From contig CM077645.1 of NCBI GenBank assembly GCA_039707465.1, positions 160,815,503 through 160,879,502 on the forward strand: 64,000 nucleotides of DNA. Direction: 5' to 3'. Under the pieces are notes generated by a model. The model did no database searches. It was not told where the DNA came from and saw only the letters and a program-made list of their open reading frames with translations. Made by a program: the position numbers and the translations under genes. Source of the DNA: Rhabdophis nuchalis. Lineage: Eukaryota > Chordata > Lepidosauria > Squamata > Natricidae. Positions 33,674 to 46,500 of the stretch are shown piece by piece (the first letter of the stretch is position 1; every line of letters starts with the position of its first letter).

Positions 33674-35703
33674 GACTTCCGCTTCCGCCTCCAACAGCAA
33701 CGGACGGGTCCCTGGCTCTTCCGCCGCTTTGCTCTTCTTTCTGCCCCCCCCCCACGGGGGCGAAACGCCCCAATTTTGGGGGTTTCCCGTAAGGCTGGCT
33801 CGTAGGGGCCGTTTTCTCCCCACGGCGGTGGGAGAGCGGCCCCTGCCTCAGCCTAGGTGAGGGAAGGCTGGCTGCAGGGGGGAGACGCCTGTCTCTGCCT
33901 TTGCCAATGGAGAACGGAACAGCTGCTTAACTGAGGAGTGAGCCAGACGTCCGGGTCGGAAGGCTCTCCTGAGGCTCGGCTGCAGGGTGGAGAGTGAGTG
34001 TATTTTGTTGGCTTTTTTTCTCTGATGGCAGCGCTGGACTCAAAAACTGGGAGGGGGGTGTTTTTTTTTGTTAAACCCCCCCCTCGGATTTAAAGCTGCG
34101 CTTTTAAATGGTTCCTCATTGCGAGGAACGGACCTTTTCTTATGTGAATTGCCTGGAGCTTACTGAAAGCGAGTGAAAGTGATTTGCGCTTGCAACAATG
34201 TTTCTAAGCTCGATTGGCGTGTTACAAACTTTCTCTTTGTTACTCTCTCCGGCTGGCTTCTGGCTTGGGCGGTGGAAGATGGCTACTTTCTGCTCCTGAA
34301 TGACTATTTTACTTATGGAAAATCACCAGCACCTCTTTGTGATTTGGATTCTCTCCTGCGTTTAATGAAGAATTTCCCTTTTTTTTTTTTGGATTAATTG
34401 ATTCCATGTCTGGATTGCCTTTTTTTTTTTACTACACTGATATAGAAAAGTATTTCTTCTCTGGCTACTGAACTTTTTACAGCCCTGATTTGAAACTTTC
34501 ATCTCCTGACTTGTCTCAGCTGCCCCACCCAAAAAACGCCATTTTAGTGACATTGAGTTTAATAGCTAACCATGGCACAAAAATCAGAGCTGGCAGGCCT
34601 GGAACAAAGATTATCTTCTCTGGAATTGGTTATACAGACCTTGGTCCAGGAAATTAAATCCCAGAGAGAAGATAATAATAACTTCAAGAAGGAACTTCTG
34701 GAAACTCGCAAGCAACTGCAGGAGAATACACAGAAGACTGAAGATTTGGAAAGGGGGCTGACTGAGGCAAAGGGGGAGCTTAAAAATGTTAATAATGAAG
34801 TGGGGGAACTAACTGGGCATATGACTAGGATGGATTATGAAAGGATGTCATATTTTTTAAGATTTCAGAACATTTCTGAAGAATCTGGTGAATGTCTTCC
34901 TGAACTCATGAGCACAATTTTAGCAGACTATTTACATAAACCCAAAGATGAGATCAGGGGGGACATTGACCTAGTCTACAGAATAAATTCAGCATATGCC
35001 AGGATAAATGAAGTACCCAGAGAGATACACATTAAATTTGTTAGAAGGTCAACCAGAGAGGGGATTTTGAGGGCGCAGAGAGAGGGTCCGCTGATTTACC
35101 AACAAAAGGCTGTCGTTATCTTGAAGCAGGTTCCCCAAAAAATCAGAGAAATGAGAAGGAAATTTTCCTTCTTATCTAAAAAATTGTTTGACCACGGGGT
35201 CTGGTTCAAGTGGGCGATGCCCGAAGGGATGCTGGTGTTCTGGGAAGGAGGAAGAGTGAAGATTAAAACAGTTGCTGAGGCTGAAGCCTTTCTCAAAAAA
35301 CATTCCTCTGTCCTGGGGGAAGATCCAGGGGGTGCGGAGGGGGCCACGGCCCCGCCCACTGGGGGCCAGGCAGGAGGGAAAGAAGATACAATTGCCAAAA
35401 GACTTAGATCCAAAAAGTGATTTTTTGCTTGTTTTTCTTTTTTTTATTAATTTTCTTTTTTTTATTTTCTATATACCAGGATGTTTGTACATGTCTACCA
35501 TCTCAGAATTGGAAATGTGATATGTATTCACTTGTCTTTATCTTGTAGTATTTGTTTTTGACATATTTCTGTATTACTGTTTTATTATGTAGCCCGGGAT
35601 GGGCCAAGGACTCTGACGCAAAGGCTCTCAAAATGTTTTTGTAAACCCTTACCCTACCCTTAAAAAATTGTTAAAACCCAATAAAACTTTTTCAAAATCA
35701 AAA
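33674..35703 (+). mobile_element. Complete ORF1-only L1 element (HAL1-like) with perfect target duplication
   Basis: A GC-rich 5' UTR (33,674-34,571), an intact L1 ORF1 (34,572-35,420), a short 3' UTR and an A-rich tail after AATAAAACTTTTTC. Both sides carry the identical 18-bp target-site duplication AAGAATAGTTACAAAACC (33,656-33,673 and 35,704-35,721). The second ORF, endonuclease/reverse transcriptase, is entirely missing. The precise duplication shows that this short form was itself inserted, presumably by another L1's machinery. Confidence 0.88.
34572..35420 (+). CDS. L1 ORF1 protein, intact (282 aa)
   Basis: Encodes the RNA-binding chaperone of L1 ribonucleoprotein particles, which assembles on its own mRNA in the cytoplasm as a trimer in known L1s. 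Residues about 1-90 form a heptad-rich coiled coil (LEQRLSSLELVIQTLVQEI onwards). The region about 95-180 matches the RNA-recognition-motif domain (YFLRFQNI, then IDLVYRINS and PREIHIKF). The C-terminal domain about 180-260 shows QKAVVILKQVPQKIREMRRK and FKWAMPEGMLVFWEGGRVKI. A Gly/Ala-rich basic tail follows, ending KRLRSKK. The start is in a good context (ACCATGG) and no stop or frameshift is present. Length is within the usual range for vertebrate L1 ORF1. It is transposon protein, not a host gene; whether it is expressed cannot be seen. Confidence 0.9.
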   Translation: MAQKSELAGLEQRLSSLELVIQTLVQEIKSQREDNNNFKKELLETRKQLQENTQKTEDLERGLTEAKGELKNVNNEVGELTGHMTRMDYERMSYFLRFQNISEESGECLPELMSTILADYLHKPKDEIRGDIDLVYRINSAYARINEVPREIHIKFVRRSTREGILRAQREGPLIYQQKAVVILKQVPQKIREMRRKFSFLSKKLFDHGVWFKWAMPEGMLVFWEGGRVKIKTVAEAEAFLKKHSSVLGEDPGGAEGATAPPTGGQAGGKEDTIAKRLRSKK

Positions 35704-35733
35704 AAGAATAGTTACAAAACCAAACACTCAGGG

Positions 35734-36020
35734 CAGTGGTAGAATTCATTTTTTTTTTACTACTGGCTCTGAGGGCGTGGCTTGGTGGGCATGGCAGGAG
35801 AAGAATACTGCAAAAATCCCCATTCCCACCCCTCTCCGGGGGAAAGATACTGCAAAATTCCCATTCCCTCCCCATTCCTGAGGAAAGGATATTGCAAAAT
35901 CTCCATTCCCACTCCACTCTGGGGCCAGCCAGAGGTGGTATTTGCCAGTTCTCTAAACTATTCAAAATTTCTGCTACCGGTTCTCCAGAACCTGTCAGAG
36001 CCTGCGGAATTTCACTCCTG
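35734..36020. mobile_element. hAT-type MITE with 8-bp target duplication ACTCAGGG
   Basis: CAGTGGTAGAATTC at one end and GAATTTCACTCCTG at the other, with ACTCAGGG on both sides (35,726-35,733 and 36,021-36,028). Inserted 12 bp from the L1 duplication. Same family as 23,525-23,918. Confidence 0.9.
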
Positions 36021-36957
36021 ACTCAGGGTCATAAACACAGTTCAAGAACAATACACCATAATAACCAGCAAATCTCAACAAATATTGTGGCCAATGTCAG
36101 GAGTAACTGCCAAATTTGTAATCTCTTACGAAAGACTAAGAGAGTCTGGGGCATCCTAATTTCTGGAAGAATGCTTCTCCATAAGGCAGGTGACAAAACA
36201 GAGAAAGCATGGCTCTAGCCCCAAAAAGATGACATTGTCTAATGGAAGGGATCTTGGGTATAACCTTTCAGCTAAAATTGGTAGGGGAAACTGAGACAAT
36301 GCGAGATAGAGTGGGTCTTACTTTTACATAAGTAAACTATGAACAATAAACAGCACAATAATAATATGAATGAAATTACAGATACTACAATAGGTACATA
36401 TTTCACATCAAAAACACAGTGGTGGTGATGGTCAACATTCAGGATGACTATTTGTTAACCAAGTTTGTTTCAAAATATAGGAATTTAAATCATTTTTAGT
36501 TTGCGACATCAAATCTATTTAACCATCTGGTTCAACCCAGAAAAATTATATTAAACAATTAGGACAAGCTATTGATAGGGAAGACTCTTTCTTTCTTAGA
36601 CATGTTATCTAAGCATCAATCTGGAATAATGCTGTACTTATTTTCCACATATAAATATCAAGTGAGGAGATAAATGGCTATCAGAAATGATCCCTAATAT
36701 ATCTATACATCTCGTAAGCCACGAAACAGTGTTTGCAACCAACGATCAGATATATGTTATGAATCTTCATAAATCTGTTTCTGAAGGAACTAACGGGAAG
36801 AAGGTATAGCCCTTTGTAGGCTATACCTCCCATACCTATACTTGGTAGGAAAGATTTTAGTTTTAAGGGTTTGTAGTTGCATTGCCTGGTCTGTAATGTT
36901 TAGCTGCTACCTGCTACTGTACTAAAATTACTGCCAAGAATATGCATGAAGTCCATA

Positions 36958-37352
36958 CAGGTAGTCCTCAACTTACAACAGTTCATTTAGTGACTTTCAA
37001 CGTTACAATGGCACTGAAAAAAGTGACTTATCACCTTTTATCACACTTACGACCATTGCAGCATCCCTAGGATCATATAATCAAAATTTAGATGCTTGGC
37101 AATTGGTTCATATTTATGACAGTTGCAGTGTCCTGGGGTCATGTGATCAGTTTTGGTGACCTTCTGACAAGCAAACTCAATGGTGAAGCCAGATTCATTT
37201 AACAACCCATGTTACTAACTTAACAAATGCAACAATTCACTTAACAACTGTGGCAAGAAAGATCGTACAATGGGGCAAACTCTTTTAACAAATGTTTCAC
37301 TTAGCAACATAAATTTTGGACTCAATTGCAGTTGTAACTTGAGGACTACCTG
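36958..37352. mobile_element. TA-flanked MITE (CAGGTAGTCCTC family), copy 2
   Basis: Starts CAGGTAGTCCTCAACTTAC and ends GTAACTTGAGGACTACCTG, flanked by TA at both ends. Well-preserved inverted repeats. Confidence 0.88.
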
Positions 37353-38822
37353 TATGCAATTTCAATCTGCCTGACTATCTATTTGCTAGCTTCTGTTCAT
37401 GCTTTTAATGATGCATGGGTTTCTTTCTATCATCAGTGGAAACAAACTTTTTTTTTGCAAAAAAAATCCAATGGACTGCACCTGGAAACAGTAATGAGGC
37501 TAAAGAGAATGGGGGTAAGGCCTGTGTATTTTTTAATGTTTTTGTTTGGGAGGAAGTAATTTAAAAATGTGCATTAAACAGCTGCTGGTCTACCCTAAAA
37601 ATGGGTGGGGGGTTAGCTCTCTGGACCCTGTAATAAGAATATGCGACATATTTTTGTATCAAAAAAGCAATCACACAAAACAGGCAATTTTGCTTCAATT
37701 GAACAATCTGAGTAAAATCCATACCCAAACTACATTGTATAAGACAACAAAGATCAGCAAAGGACAGGCAGTCCTCTTTGGGACCAGGCCTGAAAGAAAA
37801 TCCCAAATCTTCAGAAAAGTCACGCTTCGAAGTCTACTCTTCTAAATAGTTCCAAGGACCCATGGCAGAAGGAAAATATACAAAGCATGAAAAATGAAAG
37901 AATTGGAGAGATGGTAGTAAAGAGTCCTCAGAGCACAAAGTCAATCCTCCCCCATTGTCAAGCATCTGTCAGACAAGAAAAGCACTCTGGTGGATATCAA
38001 TTCACCTGATGCCTGGAAGATGAGGGGAGTGGGGAGGCTTATTAAGCTGGCCAAGATTCCTAAACTGCATGTGAAGATCGGCTGTCTTGCCCTTGAATCA
38101 AGGGTCTGTGACAGGTGATAAAAGTAAATCTTGAACCAGGAGATGTTTTGTGTCAACTCCCTAGACAGTTTGTATTGCAGCAGGGAATTATTTAAGCCAT
38201 TTAGACCACTTTTGATACCTATCCCCTTCAAGCCTGTCTATAATTTGCTTGGGTACTCTGTGTACAAGGACAGCTGTGTCAAAGAACACAAAACACAAAA
38301 TGGTGTTCTGAAGCAGGGTGCAACAAACAAAAGGAAAAGAAAGTGGTGTGTGTGTGGGGGGGGGGGGGGGAAGAGCCATGGCATCAGCCTGAGTACACTG
38401 AATCCGGTGGAAGGTACATTGTACTGCTTTTGGGGAAGAAAGCAGGAGGAATATGTAATTTTTCTCTGAAAGAATCATCCTTGATTGTTTGTGCCACAGA
38501 GGCGGATAAATGCCAAAAAGACAGATCCTTCTGTCTCCAAGATACTGTCCTATATAGTATAGAGTTAATAGCAAAGTAATAACAAGCCTCTGGTTGTGAC
38601 ATAAAACATAAACCCAGGCCAGCTGGATGTAGACTCCGTGATCTATAACCTGTAAATGCCTGTATTCAGGTACTCTGCCAGGGTGGGATAAACAAATAAA
38701 TGCCAAATTGAATTGACGATTCACTCCATAAAATGTCAATTAGAAGGAAAGAAATATTTCCATATTTAGGCAAAGGAAATAATATTGTCTCAGTGGACAC
38801 ATAAAGTAAATGGGTTCAATAG

Positions 38823-38988
38823 CAGGGATCCCTAAGTCCCGGTCCGTGGACTGGCACTGAGCCACACAAAAAAGCGAAGCCCCATCCGTGGGATACAGGC
38901 AGCACACAAAACCACTCCCCTCCGATTCACGGAGATAAACTCTCTCCATGGAACTGGTCCCTGGTGTCCAAAACGTTGGAGGCCACTG
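38823..38988. mobile_element. hAT-type MITE (GGTCCGTGGACTGG family)
   Basis: CAGGGATCCCTAAGTCCCGG to CGTTGGAGGCCACTG, flanked by TTCAATAG and TTCTATAG. Same family as 8,697-8,878. Confidence 0.85.
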
Positions 38989-39300
38989 TTCTATAGAACA
39001 TGAACTGGGGCAGCATGAATTGCATACAGGAAAAACAGATGTCTTTCCCCTCAGTTCCATGGAGTTTGGCTGATTTTAACCCCAAAACATAGTTTGTTTT
39101 TGGTTTGGTATCTTGTGCAAAGTAAACCACTGTGGTTTGTAAAGCACTATTGACTAAGCTAAGCCACTTAGCATGTGGTGTGAATCAAGTCACTTGTGGT
39201 TTACTTAGCAAATAATAGGATAATATCATACGTGAATCCAATCGTGTGGCCACTGATAAGTCAGCTTCAAGTCACCTTGTAATATGGGCATACAGAACTA

Positions 39301-39523
39301 CCCTGTTTCCCTGAAAATAAGACCTCCTCTGATAATAATTTCAATCCGGCTTTTGAGCACACGCACTAAAATAAGCCCTCCCCTGAAAATAAGCCCTCCC
39401 CCAAAAATATTGCAACACAGCAGCAACATGCTCACCACCTCCTGCACCTCAAAAATAAGGCCAAGCGCTTATTTCAAGTGTCAGAAGAAAATAAGACCCT
39501 GTCTTATTTTCGGGGAAACACGG
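39301..39523. mobile_element. TA-flanked MITE (CCGTGTTTCCC ends), copy 2
   Basis: CCCTGTTTCCCTGAAAATAA at one end and TTATTTTCGGGGAAACACGG at the other, flanked by TA. Inverted relative to the copy at 5,219-5,475. Confidence 0.88.
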
Positions 39524-40544
39524 TATCTGGCAGGTTTGCCAAGGGGTTTAATTTAAAGTTCTACATAACCATATGTGATTATGACTGCGATGAACACTAT
39601 CAGCAGACACAGATGAAAACAGAAAAAAACTCAGTATTCAAATAAAAGGCTAACCACGTTGAAAAGTTTGGCTGTTCAAAATTCAGAATAAAACAGAATA
39701 CTGTAAAAGTGAGCAAATATAACTATAATTATGAATAATATTTACTATAATCTGATACTATGAGAAGAATATATGTACATTAGAAGAGAATTAAGGTCAT
39801 TGCTGCACTGAGGGAAGAATCATTTGAGACACTTGTCTAGTTTATTCTGTGTATCATCCATTGGGGCATTCATCCAATCGACAGACTTCTTTTAACTGAG
39901 TGTACATACAGGGTAATAGCCACAAGCATGATTTCTACTCATGGTAGGTATCTATGAGACACATAACATTTTGTTATACAGTATACAAGTCATTTTACTT
40001 CTGTACAGAAATTACTATATGTGGAACATCCTTTAAATGGAGAAAGAAAGAAAAAACTGCAGGCTGTAAAACACCTAGAATCTCACTAACCATTCTTTTC
40101 CCAGTATTACAATTACTGGAAAAGTTCCCAAACTGGGAAAATTGGATTTTAATAACAATGGCATTTCCAGCTTATAAATCGAAAAACAAAATTGTACAAA
40201 TGGCAGCTGCATGATATGAGTTTCAGAAAGAGGGTAGGTTTAATATATACCCCATTCATTGTGTCTTCCAATCTCATGATTTCTATATCTCATAGTTTCA
40301 AAAGGCTTACCCATAATTTGAACAACTGAGGTTAATAATACAAGGGCTTTTTGTCAATCCAGCTAACTGAAAAACTTTATCACATTTCACAGCCTGCCAA
40401 GAAACTGACCTTTCTCTGCCGGTACATACATTTTTTAACATTTTATAGCTGAAGTCCAAATAAAAGCAGTTATCTCTGTCAGCCAATGATAATCTAGAAA
40501 GCCTCTAAGAAGTGCCACTTCTAATTTCACAATAGAGAGAGCGA

Positions 40545-40640
40545 CACAATTTTCACAACAACATGCAAATTTTATTAAATTATGGTAATTATGCATTGGC
40601 AAGCAATGCAAATTAGACATGGAGCTCCAGTACATATATT
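40545..40640. promoter_or_regulatory. Octamer- and homeodomain-site-rich block (candidate conserved element)
   Basis: Within about 65 bp there are two ATGCAAAT octamers, a TAATTATGCAT composite and ATTAAATTA. Such clusters are typical of conserved intronic enhancers bound by POU and homeodomain factors. Only the motif content supports this; conservation cannot be checked here. Confidence 0.3.
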
Positions 40641-41152
40641 TCTATTTGTCTACGCTATAGAGGAATGTATAAAAATGGCTCCCTGTTGTTAACATTTTGA
40701 TACATGGTATGAGTGAACACTGATTCAGACATGCATGCCCATTACTGGATTACTGCAATAACTGTGCATGAGAAGTACATGATAACCATAGCATCACTGA
40801 AAGAATGTTCAAGTCATCTTAAACACAACATTAATCAAAGAGCTAAATTCAAACATTCATGCCTCTTCTCAAGTGATGTGAACAAGATCTGACTTGACAA
40901 ATCAGGCTGCTGCTACACTTAGCAGTTATCTAAATAGTGTGCTTAAAGAAGGAAAATACTGCATTCATACATATATTACAATTTCTTGCAGTAACAAATG
41001 CAAGGACTCCATTATTGAACAAACAAATAGGTATGCAAAAAGTCATATCCATATGCATGCATATACACAAAATCTAACCGACAAAAAACTGTAAATTATG
41101 GAATGTTTTTACCATTAAATCCCATTTTCACTATTCACAGTACAGGTAGTCC

Positions 41153-41374
41153 TCGACTTAACACAGTTCGCTTTAGTGACTGTCCAAAGTTACAACGGCA
41201 CTGAAAAAGTGACCCATGTCCATGTTTCACACTTACTAATTTAATAACTGCAGTGATTCCCTTAACAAACGTGGCAAGGAAAGTCATAAAATGGGGCAAA
41301 ACTCACGTAACAAATTCCTCACTTAGCAACATATATTTTGGGCTCAATTGTAGTTGTAAGTTGAGGACCATCTG
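41153..41374. mobile_element. TA-flanked MITE (CAGGTAGTCCTC family), copy 3, internally deleted
   Basis: Begins CAGGTAGTCCTCGACTTAAC and ends GTAAGTTGAGGACCATCTG. Shorter than copies 1 and 2 by about 170 bp. The 3' TA has become AA. Confidence 0.82.
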
Positions 41375-43007
41375 AATATGCACTAAGCATGAAGATGAAA
41401 CAGGATCCTACTTTTTACTTGACCTCCCAAGGTTGATAGGATAATTTGCAACCCTCCATAAGATAAATAATTTTCATTACATAACGTCAACTCCCATGGT
41501 TATAATTTTTATAATAACTACATGAGCAGGACACATGTTCCAAAAAGTCTAGAAGTCAGAGAACTATCGTCTTCTTCCCTTTGTGAGTCATTCATTGCCT
41601 TCCCTGTGTTGTTCATATCCTGCCCCCTGATCCAAGATTCTTATATTATGAAAAGCCTTTTTTTAACAGAGGATTTCATCTAGCTTCTTGACTGTATCCT
41701 TTTTTGAGGGAAATGATCAAAAACTTTCACAGAATTTCAATTATGTGTAGTCACTATAATTTTATAAATTCTTTAGCAAATTGAGTTGATTTTTAAAATT
41801 CTTCTTGTCAAAGATTCACCCCTGAAGCTGACTTCTTTTCAACCAAGTCTACAGTTTCATCACAATCCAACATCATTTCTGGTCAATTGCTACTGAAACT
41901 CCATCAGTACATAAGTGAAGAGAGGATATTTTGCCTTCATAAGCAATTTTATAGTTGCTTCTACTGAATACCATTTTCTTTCTACTTCTCCAGTTTCAGA
42001 GATCATTCAAGGGCTCTTCACCATTTTCTTTTTTGGTTTTGCTTCCTAAGATAAATTGGTGTTGCAAACAAAGTAAATCCATCACTGTTCTTCCTAATAA
42101 TTTAAGAATAATTTTAAGTATAATACCAGTTTATACTCTCCTTTTGTGAAAACAATTCTTTTGTTTCTGCTCTCTGCTTTCTATCATTTAACCAGTTATT
42201 GGTTCATAAAAGACTTCATCATTTTCTCTCATTATTTCAGATGTGGCTCAAATATCTCTGGTGCAGGTCTTTGTCAAGAGGGGTTTTTTGTGTGTGTTTT
42301 TTTGTTTTTAAAAAGAGTCCAAGTAAACAATGTCAACCAAATCAGCCTTACACACCAGCTTGCTGACATTCCAAAAGATCTATAAAAGATTACTGAGGCA
42401 AAACTTCTCTCTACAGAAGCCATGCTGATTCAGCAAGATCTGTCCTTCTACATACTTGGCACTTCTATCTTTAACAACAATTCCATCTTTCTACCAATTT
42501 ATTCAGTAAGAAGTTAAAATAACTAGCTGTAACTTCCTGGAATCCTTTTTTCAAAAATGTTGTTATATATGGGACGACTTCAGTCCTCTAGTTTAGAAGC
42601 CACTTTTCAGAACACATTAACATTAACGGAATTTTAGTGCTTGTATGACTTAGTCCAATATGAACCACCGGATATTCTATACAACATACCTGGTATCCTA
42701 TGTGCCTTGAAAGAATGACTCAGGAGAAAATGTTCCACCTCAGCGCCTCAAATTTCTAAGAGGCAGGTCATGAATTACAAAGGCACCTGCTTTAAGATAC
42801 CTTGTTATCTTAAGGAAAAACAGCAAGTTCCTTAAAAAAACATTCAATATAGACCCTAAGCATATCAATTTGTAAAGGCAAAATGAGCAGTCAAGGGATA
42901 CACCCCTTGGACTGTAATGTGCTCTATGATTTCTTTTATTCTGCATCTTGGATGACAGTTCTTTGTAGCAGAGAACATACTGAAGGATACAAAAGAGTTT
43001 AACTCAC

Positions 43008-43091
43008 CTGTATGCTGCCTCCGATGTTTGGTGAGGGCGTGACGTGTCCCACCAGCAAAGCCACAAAGGTCACACAGGAATGACTTCTCGC
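43008..43091 (-). CDS. ZNF407: ZNF407 C2H2 zinc-finger exon (second in window)
   Basis: An 84-bp exon encoding exactly one zinc finger. The acceptor is TTGCAACAG at 43,092 and the donor CAG|GTGAGTT at 43,007. It enters and leaves in phase 1, so it begins by completing Gly and ends with the first base of the next Gly codon. The translation is EKSFLCDLCGFAGGTRHALT then KHRRQHT, a C-x2-C-x12-H-x3-H finger. Removing it would leave the reading frame intact and join the flanking fingers, so a finger-skipping isoform is possible in principle. It lies about 5.3 kb from the upstream exon. The sequence is the one I know from human ZNF407 at this place in the array. Confidence 0.93.
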
Positions 43092-43526
43092 CTGTTGCAA
43101 TAATAAACAGATGAGGGACTGCAGAGGTCACAGATCATTAAAACATATCTATCAAGGCTTTCAGGGTTACTAATTCCTCCAATCAAATGTTTCCATGTAA
43201 ATATGTCAAATGGGAATGAAATTACCACTGCGGTTTATTGACTGTGATAAAATCTGAAAAGCACCACTGAACATAATTACATACTTGTCAGACCCATAAA
43301 AATTAGCTTTATTATCAATGGAATGGTTTTGTACAACTTCATTTCTGTTAGATGTCTTCCAGATGGGGCTGCTTTATGCACTTGAACAGTTTTTATGCAT
43401 ATCCTGATTTTTTACAATTCCCATACATCTGGCCTTTCTGTGCTTTGGAAAGGCTGCCTAAAAATGTTAATACACAGTTATTCAGCATATGTGTGAGTGT
43501 GATTGCATGTGCCACATCTCGTTTTA

Positions 43527-43557
<31 letters not shown>

Positions 43558-46500
43558 ATATGTATGTATGTATGTATGTATGTATATATGTGTATACATA
43601 CACACACACACAAAAGAAATATGTTGAACAAATTTTAACTGACTTAATCGCATTCTTCTTCAAAAACCTCTCAGTAATTTATACAAATGAAATTATTTCC
43701 TGAAAAGAAAATAGGCAACAATAAAAACTTACATTATTCTGTACCCATGGCAGCTAAGTGCTGTTTACAATTCTAAAACTTTCATAATAAAGAAAAGAAA
43801 AGTCTAGAGATTACTTCAGAAATTGAAATAGTACTTACATTATTCATAATAAAGATTTGTTCTTATTTCAAGCCATGAAAAACCATTAAAATATAGTTTT
43901 GGCAAGGTTGCTACTTGTTAAAAGTGTGTAAATGTGCACTTATAAAGTATTTTTATTCCAGATAAAATTTTGCCTTTTGCAGCTTATAAGTGCAGTATAT
44001 CATTCTACAGTAGCATTTTTAGTCAGTAAAGCCCAGGCATGTGAAGCAGATTCATCCCACAAGGCCAACGAATGGTATTATAGAATAATAATGCTAACCT
44101 TGGAGAGAGTCAGTGAAATTATAAAACAGCGTTAAACAGCGTTAACACACAAACGAGTCATTTGGCTCATTTGGAGACAAATTGTACCCTCCCACCCATG
44201 CACCAATGGAAAGGAATTAAAAGAACTGGGAAAGTATTTCAAATATATGGCAGAATGGCTTTTATACAGGGAAGGAGGATTTATGGCATGGGAATTAAGA
44301 GGCTTGTTTCCAAATTCCTATTGGTTTTAATAAAATAGGCATCTGCTTTCCTGTTCCTTATGAAAGTACATTCTCTACAGCAGGTTACGCATGTATGTAT
44401 GTGTGCGTGGGTGCATGCATGTATATATTGTATATTTCCATTTTCATTCGCTGATATTTATTTTCAAGACTTAGAAGCACGGCAGTTAATACCGGCTTGA
44501 AAGAAACTGTCAGTTAAGGATGACCATTATGCCACCTTTTCACCACAATTTTAGCCTTCCCATCCCTCAGACTAAGCTGTCCATCCTGTCCAGTTGTATT
44601 GCTTCCAGAATCTTGTCCCCAAAAACATTTAATCTCTCTACTAATTTCGTATCTGAACATACTTTGCAGTTTTTTATTTAAGCTCCCTATCTCTAAGTCA
44701 GTCCCAATTCTTAAATACTGTGATTTCCCCCCTCCACTTTGAAGGCTAAATACATCAAAGGGTACATTCCTTGTAGTTAAGAGCTAGACTGTGAAACAGT
44801 TTGCTTCTGAATAATCAGTTGCTGGGCCCACCACAATGGTGGAGAAATGCCCTCTTCATGTCTTGTTCATGAGATTCTTGAAGGTAACTGGCTCTCCAGC
44901 ACATGAGCCATAAATGCTCTATTAGATAGGCCTCCTTTTTGATTCAGGAGGACTCTCAGATTTGCTATTTCTTGCTTTTTTTCCTTTTTTTTTCTGCCAC
45001 GAAGCTCTGTGTCTTTCCTTCAGTCCCTGTTGCATCTCAGCAGCATTAACAGGCTGGAATGGGATGGGGGAACCTGCTGCATTGCAAAAATTAACCATCC
45101 AAGAAAGCTTTGTTGATAACAGAAACATCAAGAACAGAACTTTAGTGAGCAAAATACTTATCAATTTACATATATAAGAAAACAAAACAGACGAACAAAT
45201 CATCCTATAAGATGATTGTCCTCTCCAGTGCATACAGGTCAGAGCTGGTTGTTTAGTATCACATCCTTATAAATGTTTTCCATGAATGTGCTGCAATTTG
45301 GTTCACTTGGACAGGGCCGATATTATTTCTAGTGCTGGTTTAAAAAAAAGGCTAGTTTCTACCAAAACAAACACAAAATATACAAATAAGAAGATTGAAA
45401 ACTGAAACTTTTATTTCCAGAAACTGCAACTACAAGCAAGTCGATTTTCAATTTATTAATACTGGAGTAAAAGTCAAAAGATCCTCCAGGAAAAAAAAAA
45501 ATCCTAGCAAAATGCGTATTTTTCCTCTGATTTTTCTTTCTTTCTATAATTTTGCTTTCTGCTGGCATTTGAGTTCCTCATGATACCATGGAAAGAAAGG
45601 GAGGAACACAAATGTAGATATATAATTTAGTACTACTCAGATAGAAACATAAATCGTATGAACTATCTAGACAATAACTCCAATTAAAACACACACTTGA
45701 TTCTGAACTGCAATTCAGTTATACAAGGATTTCTTTTCTTTTATTTCCAGGGTGGGAAAGTCTGATTGAAGTAGCATTTTCTTCCTTTAACAAGCAAGGA
45801 CACGTGGAATTTTATCTTGGTTCTCCACAACCAGGTGTGAATGAACAAAACATATTTAATATACTGCCAGGAATCCAAACAAAACTGTACTTAGTATGCC
45901 ACCTACCTATGTTCTTTATATACCATACATTCTATAGTTTTAATTCAAAGGAGATCCCAGTAGAATTTTCTTGATTGACTGAGAGGAAGAAAAAATTCTA
46001 CTGGGCTTTCAAGAATTTCAAGAAATGTGATGGCATTTACTATTTTTCGATTATTCATTCCAAGTATATAAATAAATTTGTGGATGGGTGGGGATAGCAG
46101 TTATTTTATTTTATCTTCCATTATTTCCTTTGTGTTTAAGAGTTAGTTTTGCTTGGATGTTATTGAAAGTTTGCTAGTTTGCACATAGGCATGTATATAA
46201 GCCTAGCAGTTATTAGATGTAATCCTACCTGCATTTATGTATGTAGAGGATACACTGCATGTGATTTCAGTCTTTAACCATACATTAACAAACATTCATT
46301 CTTCTTCCAGAAATTACAACCTTTAGACTTTGAGATGGATCCAAGGAGCAATATATCACTTGGGGTACAGGGAGCTGATCTAACATGCCATGTTTATATG
46401 ATATCAGGAATGTAATAGAAAATGGTTCTTTTCTTAACAACTTGAATTAGTTTCAAGTGTGCCACTTTGCATTCAAATGTAGAAAGACACGGAAACCAAT

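Noticed and set aside
34572..35420. Host coiled-coil gene
   Set aside because: The RNA-binding and C-terminal domains match L1 ORF1, and the flanking target duplications define a transposon.
41520..42720. Possible ancient retroelement coding remnant
   Set aside because: Some phrases felt familiar, but I could not identify a motif, frame or terminus well enough to call it.
43352..43703. Cys/Val/Tyr-rich frames on both strands
   Set aside because: They cross the (TG)n/(TATG)n/(CA)n microsatellite and are low complexity.
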